This document shows positions 8,038-17,212 of a stretch of DNA of 60,714 nt, piece by piece. Where the stretch lies: the NCBI GenBank assembly GCA_036498265.1, contig DASYFT010000039.1, positions 1-60,714 on the forward strand, given 5' to 3'. Positions within the stretch are counted from its first letter, which is position 1, and every line of letters starts with the position of its first letter. The stretch is from Palsa-744 sp036498265 (GTDB taxonomy: Bacteria; Actinomycetota; Thermoleophilia; Solirubrobacterales; Solirubrobacteraceae). The notes under the pieces were generated by a model. That model did not search any database, was not told where the DNA came from, and saw nothing but the letters and a program-made list of their open reading frames with translations. The translations under genes were made by a program, and so were the position numbers.

Positions 8038-8546
8038 CGAACCTTGCCCGCGCGGATCTGCGCCAGCAGCCCTTCGCAGGCGGCCTGCACGAGGTCGAAC
8101 ACCTCATCGAACCCGCCGGCGGCCCCGTAGTAGGGGTCCGGCACGTCGAGATCACCGTCGCTCGCCGGATCGAACTCGCGCAGCAGCCTCACCTTGGCGC
8201 GCTCCTGCGGCCCGTCGGCCAGACGCAGCAGCTCCCTGCGGTTCTCGCGATCCATCGCCACGAGCAGGTCGAAGCGCTCGAAGTCCTCGCGGCCGACCTG
8301 GCGAGCGCGCCCGTCCAGCGGCATGCCGCGGGCGGCCGCCACTTCGGCGGCGCGGGCGTCCGGGCGGCTGCCCACGTGCCAGCTGCCCGTCCCGGCGGAT
8401 TCGAGCTCGATCGAGTCGTCGTCTCCCCCCCGGGCCACGAGAGCGCGCATGACCCCCTCGGCCGTGGGGGAGCGGCAGATGTTCCCCAGGCACACGAACA
8501 GCACTCTCACCCGCTGCCGCGGCCCCTCAGACGCCGGCTGCCCCAC
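8034..8546 (-). CDS. Low-molecular-weight protein-tyrosine phosphatase
   Basis: A 170-residue LMW-PTP. The P-loop CLGNICRSP (nucleophilic Cys, Arg) lies near residue 20 and the general-acid loop DVPDPYYG near residue 135. It dephosphorylates Tyr-phosphorylated proteins or small phosphosugar adducts in the cytoplasm. The GTG start lies directly before the lepA stop codon, and the 3' end overlaps the FN3K start. An internal GTG at VRVLFVCLGN would remove about 12 leading residues and cannot be excluded. The tight lepA-ptp-FN3K arrangement suggests one transcript. Confidence 0.9.
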   Translation of the reverse strand: MGQPASEGPRQRVRVLFVCLGNICRSPTAEGVMRALVARGGDDDSIELESAGTGSWHVGSRPDARAAEVAAARGMPLDGRARQVGREDFERFDLLVAMDRENRRELLRLADGPQERAKVRLLREFDPASDGDLDVPDPYYGAAGGFDEVFDLVQAACEGLLAQIRAGKVR

Positions 8547-10382
8547 CTACTCCTCCCCCAGCTCGAGCACCGCCAGGAACGCCTCCTGCGGCACCTCGAC
8601 GCGCCCCACCTGCTTCATCCGTTTCTTCCCCTCCTTCTGCTTCTCGAGCAGCTTTTTCTTGCGGGTGATGTCCCCGCCGTAGCACTTCGCGACGACGTCC
8701 TTGCGGAAGGCCTTGACGGTCTCGCGGGCGATCACGTGCGAGCCGATGGCCGCCTGGATCGGCACGTCGTACTGCTGGCGCGGGATCCGCCTGCGCAGCT
8801 TCTCGGTGAGGGCGCGGCCGACCTCGTAGGCCTTCTCCCGGTGGACGACCATGGACAGCGCATCCACCGGATCGCCCGCGAGCAGTACGTCCAGCTTGAC
8901 GAGGTCGGAGGCCTTCATGCCGCTGAGCTCGTAGTCCAGCGATGCGTAGCCACGGGTGCGCGACTTCAGCTGATCGAAGAAGTCGAGCACGATTTCGGCG
9001 AGCGGGAGGTCGTATGTCATCTGCACCCGCTCGGGCGAGAGGTAATGCATGCCGGCGTGCTCACCGCGGCGCTCCTGGCAGAGCTCCATGACTGCCCCGA
9101 CGTACTCTTTGGGCGCGATCACCGAGGCCCTGATGAACGGCTCGCGGATCTCGGCGATGGTGCCCGGGTCGGGCATGTCCGAGGGGTTGTGCACCTCGAG
9201 CTCCTGCCCGTTCGTCAGCGTGACGTCGAACTCCACCGAGGGCATCGTGGCGAGCAGCTCGAGGTCGTACTCGCGCTCCAGGCGCTCGCGCACGATGTCC
9301 ATGTGCAGCAAACCGAGGAACCCACAGCGGAAGCCGAACCCGAGCGCGTCCGAGGTCTCGGGCTCCCACGAGAGAGCGGCGTCGTTGAGGGTGAGCTTCT
9401 CGAGCGCGTCACGCAGGTCGGGGTAGTCGTCGGAGTCGATCGGGAACAGGCCGCAGAACACCATCGGCTTGACCTCGCGGTAGCCGGGAAGCGCCTCGGT
9501 GGCCTCGCGGCGCGAGCCGCCGCTCGCGCCCGAGCCGGCCCTGGCGCGGGTCGTCAGGGTGTCGCCGACGCGCAGCTGGGTGACGTCCTTCAGGCCCGTG
9601 ATCAGGTAGCCGACCTCGCCCGCCGCGAGCTGGTCGGTGGGCATCATCTGCGGGCTGAAGAATCCGATGTCGTCTATGTCGGCCTCCGTGCCGGTCGCCA
9701 TCGCCCGGATCGCCTCGCCCTTGCGGAAGACGCCGTCGACCACCCTTATGTAGGCCACCACGCCGCGGTACTGGTCGAACTCCGAGTCGAAGATGAGGGC
9801 GCGGGGCGGCCCGGCGGGGTCGCCTGCCGGTGGTGGCACGCGCGCGATCAGCTCCTCCAGCACGTCTGCGACGCCCTCGCCGGTCTTGCCGCTGATCCTC
9901 AGGATCGACTCCGGTGGCTCGCCGATCAGGTCGCTGACTTCGGCTGCGACGCGCTCCGGCTCGGCGCCCGGAAGGTCGATCTTGTTCAGGCAGGGGATCA
10001 GCTCCAGCCCCGACTCGACGGCGAGGTAGGTGTTGGCGACGGTCTGCGCCTCCACGCCCTGAGAGGCGTCGACGACGAGCAGGGCCCCCTCGCACGCGGC
10101 CAGCGAGCGCGAGACCTCGTAGGTGAAGTCGACGTGCCCGGGCGTGTCGATGAGGTGCAGCTGGTAGGTCTGACCGTCGCGGGCGTTGAAGAACACGCGC
10201 ACGGCCTGTGCCTTGATGGTGATCCCGCGCTCTCGCTCCAGGTCCATCGAGTCGAGCACCTGGGCGCGCATCTCGCGGGCTGCGACGGTGTGCGTGAGCT
10301 CGAGGATACGGTCAGCCAGCGTCGACTTGCCGTGGTCGATGTGGGCGATGATCGAGAAGTTGCGGATGTGGGCCTGGTCCAT
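8547..10382 (-). CDS. lepA: Elongation factor 4 (LepA), ribosome back-translocase
   Basis: A 611-residue GTPase of normal EF4 length. G-domain motifs are AHIDHGKST, RERGITI, DTPGHVDF and NKID; the C-terminal EF4-specific domain includes YGGDITRKKKLLEKQKEGKKRMK. EF4 acts on stalled or mistranslocated ribosomes and helps initiation under stress. The start at 10382 (MDQAHIRNFSIIAHID) is where the family begins; an upstream extension in the same open frame is not needed. TATCGT on the minus strand 12 nt before the ATG suggests a very short leader. It heads a minus-strand operon with the phosphatase and kinase genes. Confidence 0.97.
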   Translation of the reverse strand: MDQAHIRNFSIIAHIDHGKSTLADRILELTHTVAAREMRAQVLDSMDLERERGITIKAQAVRVFFNARDGQTYQLHLIDTPGHVDFTYEVSRSLAACEGALLVVDASQGVEAQTVANTYLAVESGLELIPCLNKIDLPGAEPERVAAEVSDLIGEPPESILRISGKTGEGVADVLEELIARVPPPAGDPAGPPRALIFDSEFDQYRGVVAYIRVVDGVFRKGEAIRAMATGTEADIDDIGFFSPQMMPTDQLAAGEVGYLITGLKDVTQLRVGDTLTTRARAGSGASGGSRREATEALPGYREVKPMVFCGLFPIDSDDYPDLRDALEKLTLNDAALSWEPETSDALGFGFRCGFLGLLHMDIVRERLEREYDLELLATMPSVEFDVTLTNGQELEVHNPSDMPDPGTIAEIREPFIRASVIAPKEYVGAVMELCQERRGEHAGMHYLSPERVQMTYDLPLAEIVLDFFDQLKSRTRGYASLDYELSGMKASDLVKLDVLLAGDPVDALSMVVHREKAYEVGRALTEKLRRRIPRQQYDVPIQAAIGSHVIARETVKAFRKDVVAKCYGGDITRKKKLLEKQKEGKKRMKQVGRVEVPQEAFLAVLELGEE

Positions 10383-10704
10383 GGGCTGCGCGTCACGATA
10401 GATGGTGGCCCGCGCCCGAGCCGGTAACCTTGGTGGACCGGCGGATCGCCAACTCGACAGAGGGCCATCCCTTCGGGGACGGGGTCCAACCGCGGCTACG
10501 CGCCGGCCTCCGGGCCGGCGGCCTGTCCAGGTGTCGGGAGTGTCACGCCGCCCAGGCAAGACACGCAGTCCTGGGACGTATGTAGTAAGCGGCGATCTCT
10601 GATCGGGCGCGTCGGACGGGCCTCGGCTCGTCCGGCGCCGCGCCCGCTCTCAGAGACGGGCCTCCGGCGCCGCGCCCGCTCTCAGAGCCGGGGCTCCCCG
10701 GCCC
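10383..10704. other. Intergenic region upstream of lepA, with direct repeat and hairpin
   Basis: No gene is supported here. An AT-richer patch at 10576-10589 could hold a promoter for lepA. A 25-bp exact direct repeat occurs at 10631-10655 and 10663-10687. A perfect GCCGGGG-CT-CCCCGGC hairpin lies at 10687-10702, just after the stop of the DUF2267-like gene, and could be its terminator, though it lacks a U tract. Confidence 0.5.
10631..10687. repeat. 25-bp direct repeat, two copies
   Basis: The unit begins TCCGGCGCCGCGCCC and ends GCTCTCAGAG. The copies are identical and start 32 bp apart. Function is unknown; a short local duplication is the simplest explanation. Confidence 0.8.
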
Positions 10705-11547
10705 TCAGAGCAGCGCGTCCTGGTAGCCGCGAGGCAGCTCCGACAGGACGTCCGAGAGCTCCTTCTCGGTGATGGTGTCGCGCAGCGCGGCGAACACCGC
10801 GCGTGCGTGTTCGAGCGCCTGTTCGTAGCTGACGCCCTCGCGGTCGGCGATCCGCTCGATGAACTCGTCGAGCGACATCTTCTGCGCCTTGCCGCCGGTG
10901 CGCGCCCTGCCTCGCTCGAGCGCCGGGTGGAGGTCTTCGGGCAGTTGCTCGGCGAGGTCTTCCACCTCGCCTCCGGCGATGCGCTCGGCGAGCGTCTCCA
11001 TTACGGCCTCGCTCACCCGCCGCGCCTCTGCGGGGTCGAGCCCGGCCCGTCGCGCGACGCGCTCCACGAACACGTCGCCGAGCACGATCGCCGGAGCCGC
11101 CGGGTCGCGCGTCTGCTTGCCCGCCTCCCAGAGGAGCGCCCGGTATTCCTGGGGCAGCTGTGCGGCGAGCCTCTTCATCTCGTCGCTGCGGACGAGCCGA
11201 GCGAGCGCTGTGAACACCCCGATCGCGTGCCGTTCGGACGTCTCCGGATCGACCTCCTCGCGCTCGGCCACGCGCCTGACGAACTCCCCCAGCTCGAACC
11301 GCTGGGCATCCTCGCCGTCGGCCAAGAGCCAAGTCCGGAGCTCGGCGGGCAGATCCTCGGCCAGCATCCGCGCCTGGTCTCCGGTGATGCGCTCGCCGAG
11401 CGTCTCGAGGGTCGCGCGCGCCGCGCGCTCCGCCCGCGTCCATGGCAGGCCGGTCAGCTGCTCGAGGGTCGCGATGAACCGCTCGTAGCGCCACTCGTCG
11501 CTGTACTGGTAGACCAGCTCGGCCAGTGCTCCGGGGTCCCGTGCCAT
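10705..11547 (-). CDS. Tandem DUF2267-like protein
   Basis: A 280-residue soluble helical protein built from two DUF2267-like domains, each of two similar halves of about 60-70 residues. Repeated signatures are ERITGDQARMLAEDLPAELR, FVRRVAEREEV, ERIAGGEVEDLAEQLPEDL and FIERIADREGVSYEQALEHA. Such proteins occur widely in bacteria with no settled function; they have been noted beside stress and envelope genes. Start ATG 11547 is preferred over an in-frame TTG four codons upstream. The gene follows murJ after a 66-bp gap. Confidence 0.75.
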   Translation of the reverse strand: MARDPGALAELVYQYSDEWRYERFIATLEQLTGLPWTRAERAARATLETLGERITGDQARMLAEDLPAELRTWLLADGEDAQRFELGEFVRRVAEREEVDPETSERHAIGVFTALARLVRSDEMKRLAAQLPQEYRALLWEAGKQTRDPAAPAIVLGDVFVERVARRAGLDPAEARRVSEAVMETLAERIAGGEVEDLAEQLPEDLHPALERGRARTGGKAQKMSLDEFIERIADREGVSYEQALEHARAVFAALRDTITEKELSDVLSELPRGYQDALL

Positions 11548-11613
11548 CGCAACGGGCAATAGGCCCGGCTCGACGCCGATCCAGTCCCCGCGGCGGGCCG
11601 GCGGTCGCCCTCG

Positions 11614-13248
11614 TCAGGCGCGCCCAAGCTGCGCGCGGATGAGGCGGCTGACCTGATGGGCCTCGGGGACGCTCATCGCGAGAACCGCGCGCGCGTAGAC
11701 GAACACGCCGGCGGCGGCGGCTCCGCCGACGCTCACGATCTGTGCCGCCAGGGAGCCGCCGAGCAGCGCGTCGAGCGCTCGCCAGACGCCGTAGGAGACC
11801 CCGGCCATGATCGCCGAGGCGGCGAGGATCCGGACGGTGATCATCGTCGTCTGCGCGCCTTCGAGCCTGCCGTTGAAGCCGACCCGCAGGCGCTGGAGCT
11901 GCAACCACGTCATGACCGCGTTGGCCGCGAGCGTCCCGATGATCAGGCCCGCTATGCCCAGCGGCTTGTAGAGGGCGACGCTGACCACGATGTCCACGAC
12001 GATGTTCAGGGCCGCCAGGCGCGTTGGGATCCACGGGCGCTGGACGGCGAAGAACACCCGCGTCAGCAGCAGGTTGAGCCCGCCGAAGGGCAGGCTGAGG
12101 GCGAACCAGAACAGCGCGATCGAGACGAAATGGGTCGACTGCGCGTTGAACTGGCCGCGTTCGAAGACGAGCCGTACGACGGGTTTGGTCAGGACCACCA
12201 GGAACGCCGCCGAGGGGATCAGCAGCAGGTTGATCTGTCGCATCCCGATCCCGATCGCGCGGCGCATCGGCGCCACGTCGCGGTTGGACGCCATGCGGCT
12301 CAGGGTCGGGAACAGCACGGTGGCGACGGCCACGCTGAACAGGCCCTGCGGCAGCATGTAGATGCGAAAGGCGTTGTCGATCGCGCGCGGCGCCTGCGCG
12401 TTGACCAGCGTGCCGAACACGGAGTTGATGAGCTGATCGAGGTTCACGATCCCGAGCCCGATCGTGACCGGCAGCATCAGGGCGAAGACGCGGGCGATCC
12501 TGGGGTCACGCCAGTCGATCGAGAACTGCAGGCGGAAGTCGATCCGCCCCAGCGCGGCGAAGGCCATCCCCATCTGGATGAACGTGGCGATCAGCACGGC
12601 TATCGCCAGCGCGTACAGCGCATCCCCGTTTTCGTAGCCACCGTGGAAGTGCGGATGCAGCAGGACGAGCAGCACGATGATCACGATGTTCCACACCGCC
12701 GGAGAGATCGCCGGGATGGTGAAGTGGTCGTAGGACTGCAGGATCCCGACGAGCAGGCCGTTGAGGCCCAGCAGCAGGATCACCGGGAAGAGCACCCGCG
12801 AGAGTCCCACTGTCAGGGCGTCGAGCTCCGAGTTGAACGCCGAGCCCGTGAACAGGGGCATGATCACGCCGGCGGCCAGGACGAACACGGCCGTGAGCGC
12901 GCCGAGCCCTATCAGCATGACCCAGAACAGCGTCGAGGCGAGCCTGAAGGCCTCTTTGCGCCGGCCTCGCTGGAGCAGTTCGGTGAACACGGGGACGAAC
13001 GCCGCCGACAGCGCCGCGTTGGCAAACAGGTTGGCCACGAGGTTGGGTATCTGCGAGGCGATCGTGTAGGCCGACGCGGGACCTTTCGTGCCGAAGAAGC
13101 CGGCCGCCACGATTTCGCGCGCAAGCCCCGCGATCCGCGAGACGCCCGTAGCGATCGAGAAGATCGCCGTGTTGCGCGCAACCCCTCCCCCACCAGGGGG
13201 CGGCGGCTCCGGCGGCTCCTCGGCGAAGGCTTCAGCGCTGGCGGACAA
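11614..13248 (-). CDS. murJ: Lipid II flippase MurJ (MviN family)
   Basis: A 544-residue integral membrane protein with about 14 hydrophobic segments, typical of MurJ/MOP flippases. The start region ARNTAIFSIATGVSRIAGLAREIV is the conserved first-helix motif of the family (Arg and Gly residues of the central cavity). It moves lipid II across the membrane for peptidoglycan synthesis. The start is TTG at 13248: the minus-strand hexamer TACTAT ends 7 nt before it, and no better start precedes the conserved helix. Its promoter overlaps the one predicted for rpsT on the other strand. Confidence 0.93.
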   Translation of the reverse strand: MSASAEAFAEEPPEPPPPGGGGVARNTAIFSIATGVSRIAGLAREIVAAGFFGTKGPASAYTIASQIPNLVANLFANAALSAAFVPVFTELLQRGRRKEAFRLASTLFWVMLIGLGALTAVFVLAAGVIMPLFTGSAFNSELDALTVGLSRVLFPVILLLGLNGLLVGILQSYDHFTIPAISPAVWNIVIIVLLVLLHPHFHGGYENGDALYALAIAVLIATFIQMGMAFAALGRIDFRLQFSIDWRDPRIARVFALMLPVTIGLGIVNLDQLINSVFGTLVNAQAPRAIDNAFRIYMLPQGLFSVAVATVLFPTLSRMASNRDVAPMRRAIGIGMRQINLLLIPSAAFLVVLTKPVVRLVFERGQFNAQSTHFVSIALFWFALSLPFGGLNLLLTRVFFAVQRPWIPTRLAALNIVVDIVVSVALYKPLGIAGLIIGTLAANAVMTWLQLQRLRVGFNGRLEGAQTTMITVRILAASAIMAGVSYGVWRALDALLGGSLAAQIVSVGGAAAAGVFVYARAVLAMSVPEAHQVSRLIRAQLGRA

Positions 13249-13261
13249 GGCCGCTATAGTA
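13231..13261. promoter_or_regulatory. Overlapping divergent promoters for murJ and rpsT
   Basis: The 7-bp block TATAGTA (13255-13261) reads TATAGT on the plus strand, with a weak TTCAGC 18 bp upstream, and TACTAT on the minus strand, exactly 7 nt before the murJ TTG. Plus-strand transcription would give rpsT a leader of about 50 nt; minus-strand transcription would be leaderless. Confidence 0.45.
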
Positions 13262-13313
13262 CGGCGCTCCGCGGCGCGGCCAGACCGTTGCCTGGCGCCC
13301 GCGGCGACTACCC

Positions 13314-13601
13314 ATGGCCAACATCCACTCCCAGAAGAAGCGGATCCTCCGCTCCGAGCGCGAGCGCCTCGAGAACCGCCGCTACACCTCCACGGTCAAG
13401 ACGTACTTCAAGCGCCTGGAGTCGCTGGCCGACAGCGGCGACGGGGAGGCGATCGCGGGCGCCCATCGAGAGCTGACGAGCACGATCGACAAGGCTGTCA
13501 AGCGCGGTGCCATGCACCGCAACACGGGCGCGCGCAAGAAGTCACGTGCCGCCCGCATGATCTCCGGCCCCGCGCCGGGCGCTGAGCCCTCTAGCGAGTG
13601 A
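13314..13601 (+). CDS. rpsT: 30S ribosomal protein S20
   Basis: A 95-residue, very basic helical protein. It opens with MANIHSQKKRILRSERERLENR, characteristic of S20, and contains the central VKRGAMHRNTGARKKSR that contacts 16S rRNA. The length is a few residues above the usual 85-90 because of a short C-terminal tail (SGPAPGAEPSSE). The last 11 bp overlap the 3' end of holA on the opposite strand. Confidence 0.97.
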   Translation: MANIHSQKKRILRSERERLENRRYTSTVKTYFKRLESLADSGDGEAIAGAHRELTSTIDKAVKRGAMHRNTGARKKSRAARMISGPAPGAEPSSE

Positions 13602-14640
13602 TCGCTTCGAGCGCTCGCACGGCGAGCGTGTCCTCCTGGAGGCCCGCCGGTGCGCGCCGCCGGGCGACGATGCGGCTGGCCGGGAGCGGCGAGCCGCCGC
13701 GCAGGTCCAGTTCGAGTTGCGCCAGCGCCTCGAGAGCCGCGCGCAGCCGGTCGGGATCCGTGGCGGCCACGTCCGCCACGAAGCGCTCGGCAGCGCGGGC
13801 GGGCATCGCCAGCCCCCGCCTGGCCTCTGCGGCGGACTGGCCGTCACGCAGGCGCAGCGAGACCGCCAGCGCGTCGCGCAGTCGCTGAGCCATCAGATAC
13901 GTCAGCCCCGGCAACCGCTCTCCCTGCTGGCGCAGCCGCAGGTAGAACGTGACCGCGGCCCCCGGGTCGGCCGCCACGAGCGCGTCCGCGAGGCCGTAGG
14001 CGCGCAGCTCGGCGGAGTGCGCCGCGCGCCGTTCGATCTCCTCGACCGTCACCGGCCGCGGAGCCGCGGCAGCCTCGCCCTCGAGTGACAGCTTCTCGAG
14101 CTCTCGCAGCAGCCGCTGCTGGCGCTCGCCGACCTGGGCGACCAGGGCCTTGGCGGCGGCTGCGTCGAGCGACAGCCCCATGCTCGCCGCCTGCCCACGA
14201 GCCCACTTGGCCAGCTCCCAGGGCTTGACGGTCATCTGCGCCACGACCTGGCCGCCCGCGCGCGTGACCGCCTCGTGCACCGCGGCCGGCGCCTTGGCGC
14301 GCTGCTCCTCGCGGGCGAACAGGGCGACGGTGGTCTGGTCAGGCATGTCGCTCATCGCCGGCACCAGGTGCTGCCGGACGTCCGCCTCACGCCAGCGCTC
14401 GACGCCTTCGACGATGATCACGCGACCGACGTCGTCGGCCTCGGTGGCGCCGATCGCCAGCGTCATGGTGGCGAGCGCGCCCGCGACCGCGGCGGGCGTC
14501 GCCGCGTCCCCCTCGAGCAGCTCGATGCTGGACGATCCGCCCTGTCCACCTTCGGCGAGCGCGCGCAGGCCGGCGCGGCGCTCGGCGAGCGCGCCGTGAT
14601 CGTCGCCGTGGACGAGGTATGCGGGCTTCAGCCGGGGCAT
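13591..14640 (-). CDS. holA: DNA polymerase III subunit delta
   Basis: A 349-residue protein of the HolA family. The N-terminus (AYLVHGDDHGALAERRAGLR) is the AAA+-like start in which delta lacks a functional P-loop. Further hallmarks are WARGQAASMGLSLDAAAA and LLRELEKLSL. Delta opens the beta clamp within the clamp loader. The ATG is 4 bp after the leuS stop, so the two genes form one unit. The 3' end overlaps rpsT tail-to-tail by 11 bp. Confidence 0.92.
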   Translation of the reverse strand: MPRLKPAYLVHGDDHGALAERRAGLRALAEGGQGGSSSIELLEGDAATPAAVAGALATMTLAIGATEADDVGRVIIVEGVERWREADVRQHLVPAMSDMPDQTTVALFAREEQRAKAPAAVHEAVTRAGGQVVAQMTVKPWELAKWARGQAASMGLSLDAAAAKALVAQVGERQQRLLRELEKLSLEGEAAAAPRPVTVEEIERRAAHSAELRAYGLADALVAADPGAAVTFYLRLRQQGERLPGLTYLMAQRLRDALAVSLRLRDGQSAAEARRGLAMPARAAERFVADVAATDPDRLRAALEALAQLELDLRGGSPLPASRIVARRRAPAGLQEDTLAVRALEAITR

Positions 14641-14644
14641 CGCG

Positions 14645-17152
14645 CTAGCGCACCACGAGGTTCACGAGCTTGCCCGGCACCACCACTTCCCTGACGATCT
14701 CCCGGCCGTCCACGTGCGCTCTCACGTTGGGAGCCGCTCGGCAGAGGTCCTTGAGCGCCTGGGGGCTGGCGTCGGCGCTGGCCTGCACGCGGTCCCTGAC
14801 CTTGCCGTTCACCTGGCAGACCAGCTCGTAGGAGTCACGCTCCAGCAGCGTCTCGTCGGCCTCGGGCCAGGGCTGCTCCCAGACGCGCTCGCCGGTGAGC
14901 AGATCGTAGGCGTCCGCGCTGACGTGCGGCGCGAACGGGAAGAGCAGCGAGGCGGCGGTTGCGAGGGCGAAGCGCAGCGTCCGGACGTCGACGGAGTCGC
15001 GCAGCCGCGAGCCTTCGTTGAGCAGCTCCATCACCGCGGCGATCGCCGTGTTGAACGCGAACCGGCGCAGATCCGCGCTGACCTTGTCGATCGCCCAGTG
15101 CGCCTTGCGCAGCAGCTCGAGGTCCGCGCCTTCGCCGGCGCCGGCAGCCGCGGGCTCGGCGGTCGGCGACCCGGCTCGCTCGGCTGTGTCGGCCGCCAGC
15201 CGCCACAGGCGTGAGAGGAAGCGGTGGACACCCTCGACTCCCTCGTCGGACCAGTCCGCGTCCTGGTCGGGTGGTCCGACGAACAGTATGTAGCTGCGCG
15301 CCGTGTCGGCGCCGAGGCGCTCGACGATCGAGGCCGGGGAGATGACGTTTCCGCGGGACTTGCTCATCTTGGCCCCGTCCTTGGTGACCATGCCCTGGGT
15401 GAACAGCGCCTGGAAGGGCTCCTGGAACGAGACATGGCCGAGGTCGGCCAGCGCCTTGGTGAAGAACCGCGCGTACATCAGGTGCAGGATCGCGTGCTCC
15501 ACGCCGCCGATGTACTGATCGACGGGCATCCACTCCCGCAGCGCCGCAGGGTCCCACGCCGCGTGTTCGTTGCGTGCGTCGCAGTAGCGCAGGTAGTACC
15601 AGGAGGAGTCGACGAACGTGTCCATCGTGTCGGTCTCCCTCCGAGCCTGCCCTCCACACTGGGGGCAGGTGGTCATCACCCAGTCCTCGGCCGCCGCCAG
15701 CGGCGAGCGGCCCTTCGGCTGGTAGTCGTCGATGTCGGGCAGCTCGACCGGAAGCTGCTCGACGGGCACGGGCACCATCCCGCAGCTCTCGCAGTAGAGG
15801 ATCGGGATCGGCGTGCCCCAGTAGCGCTGCCTGGAGATGAGCCAGTCGCGCAGCCGGTAGTTGACCGACGCATGGCCCTTGCCCTCGCGGTCGAGCCACT
15901 CGACGATCGCCCCGATGGCCTCGCGGTTCGGCATGCCGTCGAAGTCGGGGTGCGATCCCACGATGACGCCGTCGCCGGTGTAGGGGAGCTCGACCTCGGG
16001 ATCATCGGGCGGGGCGATCACCCGGCGGATCGGAAGCCCGAAGGCACGCGCGAAGGCGTAGTCGCGCTCGTCGTGGGCCGGCACGGCCATGATCGCGCCG
16101 GTGCCGTACTCCATGAGGACGTAGTCGGCGACGTACATGGGCAGCTGCTCGCCGTTGACCGGGTTGGTCACCGTTCGGCCCAGCGGCACACCCGTCTTCG
16201 GCTTCTCCGCGTTGCCGCGTTCCTCGTTGGTCTCGTTGAGCGCCCGGTTGACATACTCGCGCACCTCCTGCTCGTGCTCGGTGCCCTGCGCCAGACGGAG
16301 CACGTCGGGGTGCTCGGGTGCCATCACGAAGAAGGTGGCGCCGAACAGGGTGTCGGGTCGCGTGGTGAACACCGGGTAGTCGATCCCCAGTTCCTCGCAG
16401 CGGAAGTAGACCTCGGCTCCCTCGCTCCGGCCGATCCAGTTTCGCTGCATCGTCTTCACGTGCTCGGGCCACTCGATCAGGTCGAGATCGCTGAGCAGGC
16501 GCTCTGCGTAGTCGGTTATCCGCAGGAACCACTGCTCCAGCTGCCTGACCTCGACCAGCGCGCCGCAGCGCTCGCAGCGACCCTCGGCGTCCACCTGCTC
16601 GTTCGCGAGGACGGTCTGGTCTTTCGGGCACCACTTGACCGCCGCCTCCTTGCGGTACGCGAGGCCGGCGCGGAAGAGCTCGAGGAAGATCCACTGCGTC
16701 CAGCGGTAGTAGCTCGGTTCGCTCGTGGCGAACTCCCGCGACCAGTCGATGGAGATTCCCCACGAATGGAACTGGCGCCGGAAGGACTCGATCGACTCCG
16801 CGATCGACACGCGCGGGTGGACCCCCGTCCTGATCGCGTGGTTCTCGGCCGGCAGGCCGAACGAGTCGTAGCCCATCGGGTGCAGCACCCGCCGGCCCAG
16901 CCGGCGGTGGAAGTGGGCGATCGCGTCCCCGACGGAGTAGGTCTTGAGGTGGCCGATGTGCGGCTCGCCGCTCGGGTAGGGCAGCATCTCGAGCACGTAG
17001 GACTTCGGCGCGGGCGGCCCTTCCTCGCCCTCCCGCGCCTCGCCGCGGCCGTCGCCCGCGCTCTCGTTGGCCACCTCCCACGTGCGCTCCCTTGCCCACA
17101 CCTCCTGCCAGCGCGCCTCGATCTCCTGGGGGTTGTAGCGGTGTTCGGCCAT
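14645..17152 (-). CDS. leuS: Leucyl-tRNA synthetase
   Basis: An 835-residue class I aminoacyl-tRNA synthetase of bacterial LeuRS type. The HIGH motif is in YPSGEPHIGHLKTYSVGD and the KMSKS motif in AKMSKSRGN. The CP1 editing domain contains FTTRPDTLFGATF, and zinc-ribbon cysteines are seen (CERCGALVE, CPQCGGQ). The C-terminal anticodon domain ends in VPGKLVNLVVR. It charges tRNA-Leu in the cytoplasm. TAACCT lies 10 nt upstream of the ATG on the minus strand, which would give a leader of only a few bases. It is followed immediately by holA. Confidence 0.97.
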   Translation of the reverse strand: MAEHRYNPQEIEARWQEVWARERTWEVANESAGDGRGEAREGEEGPPAPKSYVLEMLPYPSGEPHIGHLKTYSVGDAIAHFHRRLGRRVLHPMGYDSFGLPAENHAIRTGVHPRVSIAESIESFRRQFHSWGISIDWSREFATSEPSYYRWTQWIFLELFRAGLAYRKEAAVKWCPKDQTVLANEQVDAEGRCERCGALVEVRQLEQWFLRITDYAERLLSDLDLIEWPEHVKTMQRNWIGRSEGAEVYFRCEELGIDYPVFTTRPDTLFGATFFVMAPEHPDVLRLAQGTEHEQEVREYVNRALNETNEERGNAEKPKTGVPLGRTVTNPVNGEQLPMYVADYVLMEYGTGAIMAVPAHDERDYAFARAFGLPIRRVIAPPDDPEVELPYTGDGVIVGSHPDFDGMPNREAIGAIVEWLDREGKGHASVNYRLRDWLISRQRYWGTPIPILYCESCGMVPVPVEQLPVELPDIDDYQPKGRSPLAAAEDWVMTTCPQCGGQARRETDTMDTFVDSSWYYLRYCDARNEHAAWDPAALREWMPVDQYIGGVEHAILHLMYARFFTKALADLGHVSFQEPFQALFTQGMVTKDGAKMSKSRGNVISPASIVERLGADTARSYILFVGPPDQDADWSDEGVEGVHRFLSRLWRLAADTAERAGSPTAEPAAAGAGEGADLELLRKAHWAIDKVSADLRRFAFNTAIAAVMELLNEGSRLRDSVDVRTLRFALATAASLLFPFAPHVSADAYDLLTGERVWEQPWPEADETLLERDSYELVCQVNGKVRDRVQASADASPQALKDLCRAAPNVRAHVDGREIVREVVVPGKLVNLVVR

Positions 17153-17212
17153 CGGGAATCGCAGGTTAGCGGGCAGCCTGTGCCCGCCGCTGCCGTGCGT
17201 TCCCGGGTCCGC

